From: SIG459 sp045538735 | Lineage (GTDB): Bacteria; Bacillota; Clostridia; Oscillospirales; Oscillospiraceae | Length of the DNA stretch: 33,475 nucleotides | Assembly: GCA_045538735.1 (NCBI GenBank) | Contig: JAZSRY010000018.1 | Coordinates: 1-33,475, forward strand | Direction: 5' to 3' | Part shown: in pieces, positions 13,991 through 21,266 of the stretch | Numbering within the stretch: position 1 is the stretch's first letter | Layout: each line of letters begins with the position of its first letter | Translations under genes and position numbers: made by a program | Notes under the pieces: generated by a model | Told to the model about the DNA's origin: nothing | The model's input: the letters and a program-made list of their open reading frames with translations, nothing else | The model's database searches: none

Positions 13991-14842
13991 TTATTGCTCC
14001 GCCGTTTCGGCAACACGGGGTATAAAAAGCATATTTCTGTCCACATCACCCTCTATGCCCTTTACATTGCCGGTGATGGAATACTGCCAGAAATCGTGCT
14101 TATAGTAAAAATCGGGGTAATCGCTGAGGGTTGCCACCCACCACTTAAGATGTGTCATCCGGGGCAGGTCATAGCTGAAATAACCCAGCTTTCGATAGGC
14201 ATACACTCCGCTTTCGTAGCCCGCCTCTTCCAGCTTTGCAGTGAAGGCAAGGGCGCATTCGGTGATAATTTCTCCCGATATGCCGTCTGTGCGAGCCTCG
14301 TCGGTGTCAATACTCTCCCAATCGTAAAAGATGGGCAAAGTCACGGTGTCCGCAGGGTAGCCTTTTAGAATCGAGAGAAGGTATTCCGCCTCCTCCGCGG
14401 CCTCTTCGGGATTCGTTGCCTGTGAGAAGAAATAAACGCCCACATCAAGTCCGTTTGCCGCAGCACCTTTGATATTTCCGTCGAAATAGGCATCGGTGAA
14501 AAGTCCTCCCGCGCTATAGCCTCTGTAGCCCGCGCGGATGATGGCAAAATCAATTCCGTCGGAGGCAACCGCAGCCCAATCGATGCTGCCCTGATGCTCA
14601 CTGACATCTATGCCCATTTTCACATCGTAGGCTTCGCCTGTATACTTTCCCTCGGAAAAGTCCTCCGCAGTAAGATCATTAAGCGCAACACCTTCGTGGG
14701 GAGTTATCCATATAAGATTTCCATAGCCCGATTCAACCTGCACCATGCCCTCATAAGGGTCAGTTGCTTTGCGGGAGCAGGCGCAAAGGGAGAGCAGAAC
14801 TATTGCCGCAAGCGCAGCGGCTATGCATCCTTTTCTTCTCAT
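13991..14842 (-). CDS. GH25-family muramidase-like lipoprotein
   Basis: 283 residues. The N-terminus is a basic-hydrophobic signal ending in LLSLCACS; C22 (LCAC) or C20 would be lipidated, so the protein is probably anchored outside the membrane. The GH25 catalytic domain spans about residues 75-275: DVSEHQGSIDW (catalytic-type D79), IIRAGYRGYS, GVYFFSQA, and YDWE (D174, E176). Family members cleave the N-acetylmuramic acid to N-acetylglucosamine bond of peptidoglycan. The ATG at 14842 has only a weak ribosome site, so expression may be low. It is divergent from xpt. Confidence 0.9.
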   Translation of the reverse strand: MRRKGCIAAALAAIVLLSLCACSRKATDPYEGMVQVESGYGNLIWITPHEGVALNDLTAEDFSEGKYTGEAYDVKMGIDVSEHQGSIDWAAVASDGIDFAIIRAGYRGYSAGGLFTDAYFDGNIKGAAANGLDVGVYFFSQATNPEEAAEEAEYLLSILKGYPADTVTLPIFYDWESIDTDEARTDGISGEIITECALAFTAKLEEAGYESGVYAYRKLGYFSYDLPRMTHLKWWVATLSDYPDFYYKHDFWQYSITGNVKGIEGDVDRNMLFIPRVAETAEQ

Positions 14843-14955
14843 TATCCGTACCCGTGTCTTTCTCTTTTTTTACAAATTTTAACACTCACTTGCATCCTCT
14901 TTGTTACATCATCATAACTTTAACAAAAATACCGAGCTGTGGCAAGAGTGCTTCA

Positions 14956-14984
14956 TTTACATTTATGCCGCTTTGTAGTAGGAT
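14956..14984 (+). promoter_or_regulatory. Possible xpt promoter
   Basis: TTTACA (14956-14961), 17-base spacer, TAGGAT (14979-14984). The predicted leader is about 28 nt, too short for a purine riboswitch; I found no purine-aptamer core in the upstream 170 bases. Confidence 0.5.
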
Positions 14985-15018
14985 ATGTTTAATAAATATT
15001 GTGGGGAGAGACAGACAC

Positions 15019-15600
15019 ATGAACTTTCTGGAAAAAAGAATTCTGGCCGATGGCATTGTTAAGCCCGGCAATGTTCTGAAGGTTGACAGCTTCCTCAACC
15101 ATCAGATGGATATCGCTCTCATTGAGGAAATTGCCCGTGAATTTCGCCGCCGATTTTCCGAAAAGCCCATTAACAAAATTCTGACTATTGAGGCCTCCGG
15201 CATAGGCATTGCCGCTCTGGCGGCACAGGAATTCGGCGTTCCCATGGTTTTCGCGAAAAAATCCAAGTCCATTAACATCGACGGGGACGTTTATGCTGCC
15301 GAGGTTGAGTCCTTCACCCACAAAACCACAAACCGTGTCATTGTTTCCAAAAAGTTTCTCTCCCCTGATGACCGAATTCTCATCATAGATGATTTTCTCG
15401 CCAATGGCTGCGCCCTTCAGGGGCTTATTTCCATTGTGGAGGCTGCCGGAGCCACAGTTGAGGGCATTGGCATTGCCATTGAAAAGGGCTTTCAGAATGG
15501 TGGTAAAATCATCCGTGAAAAAGGCTATCAGCTTGAGTCCCTTGCCATTGTGGAAAGCATGGACGCGGAAAGCGGCAGCATCTGCTTCCGCCGGCAATAA
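15019..15600 (+). CDS. xpt: Xanthine phosphoribosyltransferase
   Basis: 193 residues from the ATG at 15019, preceded by GGGGAG; a longer in-frame extension covers the intergenic region and the antisense of the GH25 start and is rejected. The type I phosphoribosyltransferase PRPP loop is ILIIDDFLANG (120-130). The N-terminal ILADGIVKPGNVLKVDSFLNHQMD and LTIEASGI are characteristic of Xpt. It converts xanthine and PRPP to XMP for purine salvage in the cytoplasm. It is monocistronic, with its own terminator. A purine permease (19632) lies further along the same strand. Confidence 0.95.
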   Translation: MNFLEKRILADGIVKPGNVLKVDSFLNHQMDIALIEEIAREFRRRFSEKPINKILTIEASGIGIAALAAQEFGVPMVFAKKSKSINIDGDVYAAEVESFTHKTTNRVIVSKKFLSPDDRILIIDDFLANGCALQGLISIVEAAGATVEGIGIAIEKGFQNGGKIIREKGYQLESLAIVESMDAESGSICFRRQ

Positions 15601-15618
15601 GGTATATAATAAAAGAAC

Positions 15619-15658
15619 AAAACTCCCCTAAGCGCAGTAGCGTTCGGGGAGTTTTTTT
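15619..15658. terminator. Terminator between xpt and the small lipoprotein gene
   Basis: AAAACTCCCC pairs with GGGGAGTTTT, with an inner ACGC/GCGT-type stem, followed by T7 on the forward strand and TTTTG on the reverse. It serves both convergent genes. Confidence 0.85.
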
Positions 15659-15661
15659 AAT

Positions 15662-16228
15662 CTATTTTAAGGCTGAATTAATAATCTCCAATTCCATATC
15701 TGTTAATTCTGTCACAGTATCCCGGTCATTAACATAAACTCCGCTGTGAGAACCGTTCATTACACTTTCATATATCCATAGAAGATAGGCAACTCTGCCT
15801 GATGGCGTCGCCGTATCATGATTAAAGATGTTTGAAGAGTCTATTTTGATGTTATCATAAATATTATGACTATTTCTATCTATAAATAGATAAATATTTT
15901 CAATTATGGTCTTCTGTCCTGCTTCTTCATCCGTCCAATATGCCAAGCCCGCTCGAAGTGTCACCAAATAGCAATCCATTTCGACTCCTCCAAAATCGGG
16001 ATTATTATAATGGGTCACATTACTCACGCAAGGAGAAGATGCCTGTTCGCCCGTGAATTCCGCATATAGATTCTGACAAGCTGCAAACTCTTCGGAGGAT
16101 AATTTTGCGTTCAAAGTATCAATGAGTATCTTTTGTTCTTCCGTCGGTCCCGCTTCTTCCTTTTTTCCGCATGCGGCAAGACATATAACCACGCTAAAGG
16201 CAAGCAACAATACACAAATCCTTCTCAT
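15662..16228 (-). CDS. Small secreted lipoprotein, unknown function
   Basis: 188 residues. Signal peptide with a good lipobox LAAC (C20), then GKKEEAGPTEEQ. The mature part has two or three cysteines and is rich in Asp, Asn, Ser and Tyr; I do not recognise a domain. It is probably exported and lipid-anchored. AAGGAGG lies 8 bases before the ATG, and a strong promoter (16269-16297) is present. It is divergent from a 75-residue XRE regulator, which is a natural candidate for its control. It is less GC-rich than xpt and hppA. Confidence 0.8.
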   Translation of the reverse strand: MRRICVLLLAFSVVICLAACGKKEEAGPTEEQKILIDTLNAKLSSEEFAACQNLYAEFTGEQASSPCVSNVTHYNNPDFGGVEMDCYLVTLRAGLAYWTDEEAGQKTIIENIYLFIDRNSHNIYDNIKIDSSNIFNHDTATPSGRVAYLLWIYESVMNGSHSGVYVNDRDTVTELTDMELEIINSALK

Positions 16229-16268
16229 CTTTATAACCTCCTTTTCGGCAACAGCTCAATTTTGGAAC

Positions 16269-16297
16269 AGTATAACACTTAAAATGACTACTGTCAA
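16269..16297 (-). promoter_or_regulatory. Promoter of the small lipoprotein
   Basis: Consensus TTGACA (16292-16297), 17-base spacer, TATACT (16269-16274), followed by a leader of about 35 nt. Confidence 0.8.
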
Positions 16298-16376
16298 TGT
16301 CGTTACGCTGTTTTTAGTAGGTTTATTATTGGGCATACTGCCTCTAAAATATAAAAGTAGATTAGGAGGTATGTGT

Positions 16377-16604
16377 GTGAAAGAGGGATACAGAGAGGAA
16401 TACAGAAAATTCGGGCTAAATGTTGTATATTACAGAAAAAAACTAAGATTGACACAGCTGCAGTTGGCTGAACTTCTGGATATACAAAGAAGCCATATCA
16501 GTGCCATAGAACTGGGAAATGTAGGCGTTTCCTTTGACTTGATATTTAAAATGTGCGAAGTGTTCCAAATAAAACCCAAGGAGCTTTTTGACTTCAGAGA
16601 CTAA
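16377..16604 (+). CDS. Small XRE-family HTH regulator
   Basis: 75 residues. The start is the GTG at 16377, 7 bases after AGGAGG; an ATG two codons earlier lies one base from the ribosome site and is unlikely. The whole protein is a single Cro/CI-type helix-turn-helix (FGLNVVYYRKKLRLTQLQLA, DIQRSHISAIELG, FDLIFKMCEVFQIKPKELF) without an effector domain. It is AT-rich. It is divergent from the lipoprotein gene with about 80 bases between that promoter's -35 and this start, so it may control the lipoprotein and itself (inference). A terminator follows directly. Confidence 0.88.
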   Translation: MKEGYREEYRKFGLNVVYYRKKLRLTQLQLAELLDIQRSHISAIELGNVGVSFDLIFKMCEVFQIKPKELFDFRD

Positions 16605-16605
16605 A

Positions 16606-16645
16606 AAAACCGACTACCACTTCACCTTTGTTGGTAGTCGGTTTT
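16606..16645 (+). terminator. Terminator of the small XRE gene
   Basis: AAAACCGACTACCA pairs with TGGTAGTCGGTTTT, loop of 12 bases, beginning two bases after the stop codon. Confidence 0.88.
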
Positions 16646-16692
16646 CTGTTTTTAAACCATTTTAGGACATCCTGTTTTTTAACTCTGCGGCA

Positions 16693-16920
16693 TTACCGCC
16701 CTCTGTATTCCTGCTTCAGGACCGCTGCCATCTCCTCCGGAGATTCCTTGCAGCCCCCATTTAACCACAGCTTAATAGTTGCACGAGGAAGATTGGACGC
16801 GGGCGGCGCAGTTTTTGCCGCGAGGCAGAAACGGAGCGCTAAGCTGTTGTTCTGACGCAGCTGCAGGGATTCGAACTCACCGCCGCTTGCGCGGCTGTGC
16901 TTTTCAATCGCCTTCCCCCA
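16693..16920 (-). pseudogene. Open 3' coding remnant without a start
   Basis: The reverse strand stays open for at least 75 codons and ends at TAA (16693-16695), with the plausible C-terminus IKLWLNGGCKESPEEMAAVL followed by KQEYRGR. No ATG, GTG or TTG with a ribosome site was seen: reading further upstream runs into the tRNA-Tyr terminator and tRNA. It is most simply the tail of a gene whose 5' part was lost when the tRNA region was rearranged. The rest of 16646-16955 holds nothing else I can support. It may also be a chance open frame. Confidence 0.35.
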
Positions 16921-16924
16921 CGCA

Positions 16925-16956
16925 AAAAAGAGACATCCTTTCGGATGTCTCTTTTT
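16925..16956 (-). terminator. Terminator of the tRNA-Thr/tRNA-Tyr unit
   Basis: 14-bp stem AAAAAGAGACATCC/GGATGTCTCTTTTT with a 4-base loop. It starts at the CCA end of tRNA-Tyr and ends with T6 on the reverse strand. Confidence 0.9.
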
Positions 16957-17040
16957 GGTGGGGGAAGGTGGATTCGAACCACCGAAGTCGTCGACAACAG
17001 ATTTACAGTCTGCCCCCTTTGGCCACTCGGGAATTCCCCC
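16956..17040 (-). tRNA. tRNA-Tyr (anticodon GTA)
   Basis: 85 nt with encoded CCA (16956-16958). Acceptor GGGGGAA/TTCCCCC, anticodon loop CTGTAAA giving GTA, a long class II variable arm (GTCGACGAC-type), and T-arm GGTGGTTCGAATCCACC. Confidence 0.95.
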
Positions 17041-17056
17041 ATATTTAATTATGCTG

Positions 17057-17132
17057 TGGAGCTGGTAGACGGACTCGAACCCCCGACCTGCTGATTACAA
17101 ATCAGCTGCTCTACCAACTGAGCTATACCAGC
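17057..17132 (-). tRNA. tRNA-Thr (anticodon TGT)
   Basis: 76 nt with encoded CCA (17057-17059). Acceptor GCTGGTA/TACCAGC, D-arm AGCTCAGTTGGTAGAGC, anticodon stem GCTGA/TCAGC with loop TTTGTAA (anticodon TGT), T-loop GTTCGAGTC. It is transcribed with tRNA-Tyr, 16 bases downstream. Confidence 0.95.
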
Positions 17133-17150
17133 AAGCTATCCAGCTCGCCC

Positions 17151-17179
17151 ATAATAACAAATTCCGCAAGCTTTGTCAA
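17151..17179 (-). promoter_or_regulatory. Promoter of the tRNA-Thr/tRNA-Tyr unit
   Basis: Reverse-strand TTGACA (17174-17179), 17-base spacer, TATTAT (17151-17156), 18 bases before the tRNA-Thr 5' end. Confidence 0.8.
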
Positions 17180-17216
17180 CAACTTTTTTTATTATTTTTA
17201 CTCTCTTGTCCGACTA

Positions 17217-17245
17217 TTGAAATAAGGCCTTATTTTGGGTAAAAT
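17217..17245 (+). promoter_or_regulatory. Promoter of the hydrolase-MATE operon with an internal palindrome
   Basis: TTGAAA (17217-17222), 17-base spacer, TAAAAT (17240-17245). The 16-bp perfect palindrome AAATAAGGCCTTATTT (17220-17235) fills most of the spacer and overlaps the -35, the classic place for a repressor operator. No regulator gene is adjacent. Confidence 0.65.
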
Positions 17246-17280
17246 CAGTTCATCAAAAAAAGGAAAAGCGAGGCGTTCTT

Positions 17281-18069
17281 ATGGGAATTTTCAGTAAAAA
17301 CAAGCTGCCTGAGGGCATAAGCGCAAGAGAGTTCGAATGCAAGCGCGGCGAGCTCACCATCCGCGGCACCGAATACAGACCCGCAGGAGAAGACCTGCCC
17401 GTAGCTATCTGCAGCCACGGCTTTTTGGTCAACAGAAAATCAGTCCGTCAATATGCCATAGCTCTTGCCACCATGGGCTATGCCGCCTACTGCTACGATT
17501 TTTGCGGCGGAAGCCTTTTTGGCGGAAAAAGCGAGGGTGCCACCACCGCTATGAGTGTTCTCACGGAAGTCAGCGACCTTGAAGCTGTTATTGAGTACGC
17601 TCAGTCTCTTCCCGGAAATGACAAAAAACTTCTTCTTATGGGCGCAAGCCAGGGCGGCTTTGTCTCCGCTCTCACCGCCGCCAAGCATCCCGGACTTGTG
17701 GATAAGCTCGCTCTTTTCTATCCCGCCCTCTGCATCCCCGATGACGCAAGAGCAGGCAAAATGATGTTTGCCAAATTCGACCCCGAGAATATCCCCGAAA
17801 TAGTGAAATGCGGCCCTATGAAGCTGGGACGGTGCTATGTTGCCGATGTTATCGCCCTTGACCCCTTCACGGAGATAAGCCCCTATTCCGGTCCCGTTAT
17901 GATAATCCACGGCACAAAAGACTCCATCGTAAACGTTGACTATGCCCGCCGGGCAGAAAAATGCTATGCCAACGCTAAGCTGCACATAATCGAGAAGGCT
18001 AAGCACGGCTTCAGAGGTAAAACCGATGCATTCGCCATCCAGTGCCTCAAGGATTTCGCAAAGGCTTAA
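17281..18069 (+). CDS. Alpha/beta hydrolase (serine esterase/lipase-like)
   Basis: 262 residues. The fold and catalytic triad are readable: CSHGF oxyanion strand (44-48), nucleophile elbow GASQGG with S123, D214 in HGTKDSIV, and H242 in KAKHGF. It has no signal peptide, so it is cytoplasmic. It is closest in appearance to the serine aminopeptidase S33/feruloyl-esterase-like hydrolases; the substrate is unknown. The GAGGCG ribosome site lies 6-8 bases before the ATG. The MATE exporter starts 4 bases after the stop, so the two are one operon, which suggests detoxification or modification coupled to efflux (inference). Confidence 0.9.
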   Translation: MGIFSKNKLPEGISAREFECKRGELTIRGTEYRPAGEDLPVAICSHGFLVNRKSVRQYAIALATMGYAAYCYDFCGGSLFGGKSEGATTAMSVLTEVSDLEAVIEYAQSLPGNDKKLLLMGASQGGFVSALTAAKHPGLVDKLALFYPALCIPDDARAGKMMFAKFDPENIPEIVKCGPMKLGRCYVADVIALDPFTEISPYSGPVMIIHGTKDSIVNVDYARRAEKCYANAKLHIIEKAKHGFRGKTDAFAIQCLKDFAKA

Positions 18070-18073
18070 AATA

Positions 18074-19468
18074 ATGTCTGATATATCCTCCAATCTACTG
18101 GGCAACAAAGATCTTTATACCCGACTGATAAAGCTGGCACTGCCGATGATGATTCAAAACGGCATTACCAACTTTGTCAATATGCTGGATAACATCATGA
18201 TAGGTGCCGTTGGCACCGCGGAGATGACGGGCGTTGCCGTTGCAAACCAGCTTTTCTTCGTCTTCAACCTCTGCATCTTCGGTGCATTGGCCGGAGCCGG
18301 CATCTTCGGCGCCCAGTACTTCGGAAGCGGCGACTATCAGGGTGTGCGCCATTGCTTCCGCTTCAAGCTTTGGTTTTGCGGAATATTTGCCGCGCTGGGT
18401 CTCATCGTATTCTCTGTATGGGGCGACAGCCTTCTGGGACTTTATATGCAGGGCGACGCAGGCATAACGGATCCCGCCGCCACCATGGAAGCCGCAAGAA
18501 CCTATCTTCTTATAATGCTTATCGGTATCGTCCCCTTCACCCTTGTTCAGTGCTATTCGGGAACTCTCCGCGAAGGCGCAAAGCCCACGCTGCCTATGCT
18601 GGCCGGCATTGCGGCGGTATGTGTGAACCTTGCTCTTAACTATATCCTCATTTTCGGCAAGCTGGGTGCTCCCGCCCTGGGTGTAAGCGGCGCTGCCATT
18701 GCCACCGTTGTCTCCCGCTTTGTTGAGCTGGCCATCGTACTGCTTTACACCCATCTCAAGCCCGTAAATTATCCCTTTATGACCGGGCTTTACCGAAAGA
18801 TGCATCTGTCTCCAAAGCTGGTGGGCGAGCTTTTCAAAAAAGGTCTCCCCCTTCTTGTCAACGAGTTTTTCTGGGCTTCCGGAATGGCCTTCATCAGCCA
18901 ATGCTATTCCCTCCGCGGCTTGGACAGCGTTGCCGCCTTTAACATCTCCCAGACCTTCTGGAACGTTTTCTCCATTGCCTTTATGGCCGTTGGTATGGCA
19001 AACGGAATAATAATGGGACAAATCCTCGGCGCGGGCAGGCTGAAGGAAGCAAAAGCCTCCGCTTACAGAATGATGGGATTCTCTTTCCTCGTTGCCGCAG
19101 CAACAGCGCTAATTTTCTATGTCTGCGCTTTCTTTATCCCCGAAGCCTATAATGCGGAAAGCGAAATCAAGCTTCTCGCCACAAAGCTGATGCGCATAAG
19201 CGCAGTGCTCATGCCCCTTGAGGCCATTTGTCACTCCAGCTATTTTATCCTCCGCTCGGGAGGAAAGATGATAGTCACCTTCCTTTTTGACTCCGTTTAT
19301 ATGTGGTGCATAAATGTGCTTCTGGCCTTCATTTTAAGCCGCTTCACCTCCATGGACTTCCTGTGGCTTTATGCCGTTGTGCAGATAAGCACCGTGCTCA
19401 AATGCGGCATTGGCGTTTATCTAGTTAAAAAGGGCTTTTGGGTCAAAAACATCGTTTCCACGCAATAA
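18074..19468 (+). CDS. MATE-family multidrug/metabolite exporter
   Basis: 464 residues from the ATG at 18074, with 12 predicted transmembrane helices in two homologous halves. Family features are visible: LIKLALPMMIQNGITNFVNM at the start of helix 1, NMLDNIMIGAVGTAEMTGVA, and the second-half counterpart LFKKGLPLLVNEFFWASGMA. An alternative in-frame ATG at 18026, inside the hydrolase gene, has a fair AGAGG site and would add 16 residues without family similarity. MATE proteins export drugs or metabolites against Na+ or H+; in this organism Na+ from a pyrophosphatase pump could be the driving ion (inference). A terminator follows. Confidence 0.92.
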   Translation: MSDISSNLLGNKDLYTRLIKLALPMMIQNGITNFVNMLDNIMIGAVGTAEMTGVAVANQLFFVFNLCIFGALAGAGIFGAQYFGSGDYQGVRHCFRFKLWFCGIFAALGLIVFSVWGDSLLGLYMQGDAGITDPAATMEAARTYLLIMLIGIVPFTLVQCYSGTLREGAKPTLPMLAGIAAVCVNLALNYILIFGKLGAPALGVSGAAIATVVSRFVELAIVLLYTHLKPVNYPFMTGLYRKMHLSPKLVGELFKKGLPLLVNEFFWASGMAFISQCYSLRGLDSVAAFNISQTFWNVFSIAFMAVGMANGIIMGQILGAGRLKEAKASAYRMMGFSFLVAAATALIFYVCAFFIPEAYNAESEIKLLATKLMRISAVLMPLEAICHSSYFILRSGGKMIVTFLFDSVYMWCINVLLAFILSRFTSMDFLWLYAVVQISTVLKCGIGVYLVKKGFWVKNIVSTQ

Positions 19469-19475
19469 GGCTTTT

Positions 19476-19511
19476 AAAACCGCGCCTTCCTTTTGGTAGG
19501 CGCGGTTTTTT
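19476..19511 (+). terminator. Terminator of the hydrolase-MATE operon
   Basis: AAAACCGCGCC/GGCGCGGTTTT stem, 12-base loop that can pair further, then T6. Confidence 0.9.
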
Positions 19512-19553
19512 ATACAAGATATGGATATAATTAATTTTTATACATCAATATAC

Positions 19554-19581
19554 TTGAAATTTTCCCCAAAAATGATATCTT
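19554..19581 (+). promoter_or_regulatory. Tentative promoter of the NCS2 permease
   Basis: TTGAAA (19554-19559), 16-base spacer, TATCTT (19576-19581). A small hairpin GGGTATT/AATACCC (19587-19604) follows in the leader. The upstream 120 bases are AT-rich and hold no purine riboswitch core that I can recognise. Confidence 0.35.
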
Positions 19582-19631
19582 GAAAGGGTATTGAAAAATA
19601 CCCACCAAAGAGAAAAGAGAGGAGATAAAAC

Positions 19632-21068
19632 ATGTTTGAAAAACTTTTCAAGCTGAAGGCCAACGGCACCACCGTCAGAACCGAGCTCGTTGCCGGTCTG
19701 ACCACCTTTATGACCATGGCCTACATCATCGCGCTGAACCCCAATCTGCTCACCAACTTTGACGGCGGCTCTCCCCTGTGGAACGGCGTGTTCCTCGCAA
19801 CCTGCATTGCCTCCGCAGTCGGCATGTTCGCAATGGCATTCCTTGCAAACAAGCCCTTCGCAATGGCTCCAGGTATGGGTCTCAACAGCTTCTTCGCCGT
19901 TGTTGTTGCCAACATCGTCGGCATCACCGGCATGAGCTATGTTGCCTCTTTCCAGACTGCCCTCATCATCATCCTTGTTGAAGGCATCATCTTCATCGTT
20001 CTTTCCGTGCTGAATGTCCGCGAGAAAATCGTTGAAGCTATTCCCCTCGGTGTCCGTCTTGGCATCTCCCCCGCCATCGGCCTTATGCTCATGAACATCG
20101 GTCTTGGCTCCAACGTGGGCATCTATGCAGAGGGCAACGGCTTCACCACTCCCTTCTATGTAATGCGCGACTTCTTCGGCGCTCTCACTCCCAGTGTTAT
20201 TAAGTCCAGCATGGGTGACGCAGGCTACACCACCATGGTTCTCACCGTTATCACCATGTTCATCGGCCTCTTCGCTATCATCATTCTTGCCAAGAAGGGC
20301 GTTAAGGGCGCTGTTCTCTTCGGTATGCTCCTGTCCTCCATCATCTACTGGGCAGGTCAGGCTATCTTCCTCCACACCAATCCCTTCGCCTCTCTCGCAA
20401 CGGCTTCCTTCGTTCCTCCCTTCGCTGATATGGCTGCCACCACCCTCTTCAAGTTCAACTTCGCAGGCATCGTTCAGGTTGGCTGGTTCACCATTATCAC
20501 CCTCATCATCACCTTCTGCATCATCGATATGTTCGACACCATCGGCACTCTCGTCGGCACCGCAAGCCGCGCCAATATGCTTGATGAAAAGGGCAACATG
20601 CCCCAGATGAAGGAAGCTCTCCTCTCCGACGCCGTCGGTACCATTGTTGGCGCCTGCACCGGCACCTCCACCGTTACCACCTTCGTTGAGTCCGCTTCCG
20701 GCGTTGAGGCAGGCGGCCGCACCGGTCTCACCGCTCTCACCACCGGTATCATCTTCCTGGCCTGCATCTTCATCGCTCCCATTGCCGCCATCATCCCCGC
20801 AGCTGCTACCTCCGCTGCTCTCATCTATGTCGGTATTCTGATGCTCATGGGTCTCAAGAACATAAACTTCCAGGATATGGATCAGGTTGTTCCCGTTGGC
20901 ATCATGCTTATCGGCATGCCCGTTTCCAGCTCCATCGGTCACGCAATCGGCCTCGGCCTCATCTCCTACACCCTCATCAAGGTTCTCAGCGGCAAGTTCA
21001 AGGAAGTTTCCGTTCTCACCTACATCATCTCCCTCATCTTCCTGCTGAAGTTCTTCGTTGTCGCTTAA
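19632..21068 (+). CDS. NCS2-family purine permease (AzgA/PbuG type)
   Basis: 478 residues, 13-14 hydrophobic helices. The N-terminal VRTELVAGLTTFMTMAYIIALNP and the following APGMGLNSFFA are signatures of the AzgA/PbuG branch (adenine, guanine, hypoxanthine) rather than the UraA/PyrP branch. IDMFDTIGTLVGTA and SASGVEAGGRTGL are the later conserved loops. It imports purine bases by cation symport at the cytoplasmic membrane; exact specificity is unknown. GGAGAT lies 7 bases before the ATG. Very strong C-ending codon bias suggests high expression. It is monocistronic; functionally it partners the salvage enzyme xpt. Confidence 0.93.
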   Translation: MFEKLFKLKANGTTVRTELVAGLTTFMTMAYIIALNPNLLTNFDGGSPLWNGVFLATCIASAVGMFAMAFLANKPFAMAPGMGLNSFFAVVVANIVGITGMSYVASFQTALIIILVEGIIFIVLSVLNVREKIVEAIPLGVRLGISPAIGLMLMNIGLGSNVGIYAEGNGFTTPFYVMRDFFGALTPSVIKSSMGDAGYTTMVLTVITMFIGLFAIIILAKKGVKGAVLFGMLLSSIIYWAGQAIFLHTNPFASLATASFVPPFADMAATTLFKFNFAGIVQVGWFTIITLIITFCIIDMFDTIGTLVGTASRANMLDEKGNMPQMKEALLSDAVGTIVGACTGTSTVTTFVESASGVEAGGRTGLTALTTGIIFLACIFIAPIAAIIPAAATSAALIYVGILMLMGLKNINFQDMDQVVPVGIMLIGMPVSSSIGHAIGLGLISYTLIKVLSGKFKEVSVLTYIISLIFLLKFFVVA

Positions 21069-21084
21069 AATTTACGTTCCTGCG

Positions 21085-21119
21085 CCGCGTCTGCTTTATT
21101 GCAGACGCGGTATTCTCTT
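21085..21119 (+). terminator. Terminator of the NCS2 permease
   Basis: Perfect 10-bp stem CCGCGTCTGC/GCAGACGCGG, loop TTTATT, then TATTCTCTTTTT. Confidence 0.8.
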
Positions 21120-21193
21120 TTTAAACAAATCCCTCAGGAAGCGAAATTCGCTCTCCTGACACCCGGGCACACCGATCCTCCTTCAACGCGGCA

Positions 21194-21226
21194 AAAAGGC
21201 CGAGACCATTTTGGTCTCGGCCTTTT
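21194..21226. terminator. Terminator of the adhesin gene, symmetric
   Basis: 14-bp stem AAAAGGCCGAGACC/GGTCTCGGCCTTTT with loop ATTTT. T-runs are present in both directions; it sits 40 bases beyond the reverse-strand adhesin stop. A second, bulged hairpin (TCAGGA...TCCTGA, 21132-21157) lies between it and the permease terminator. Confidence 0.88.
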
Positions 21227-21266
21227 CCCTATATAATCTTAGCTTCTCAGCAAAAGAGGCTTTTTA

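Noticed and set aside
14843..15018. Purine riboswitch before xpt
   Set aside because: No purine aptamer core was seen, and the likely promoter leaves a leader of only about 28 nt.
16858..16885. tRNA-like T-loop word (GAGTTCGAATCCCTG on the reverse strand)
   Set aside because: The T-stem does not pair and no acceptor or anticodon stem surrounds it; the bases are explained as codons of the coding remnant.
16779..17048. Short open frames across the tRNA-Tyr region
   Set aside because: These are antisense or read-through translations of tRNA genes, a well-known source of false proteins.
19545..20942. 465-codon open frame antisense to the NCS2 permease
   Set aside because: Mirror frame of a strongly biased membrane-protein gene, with an Asp/Glu/Gly-rich nonsense product.
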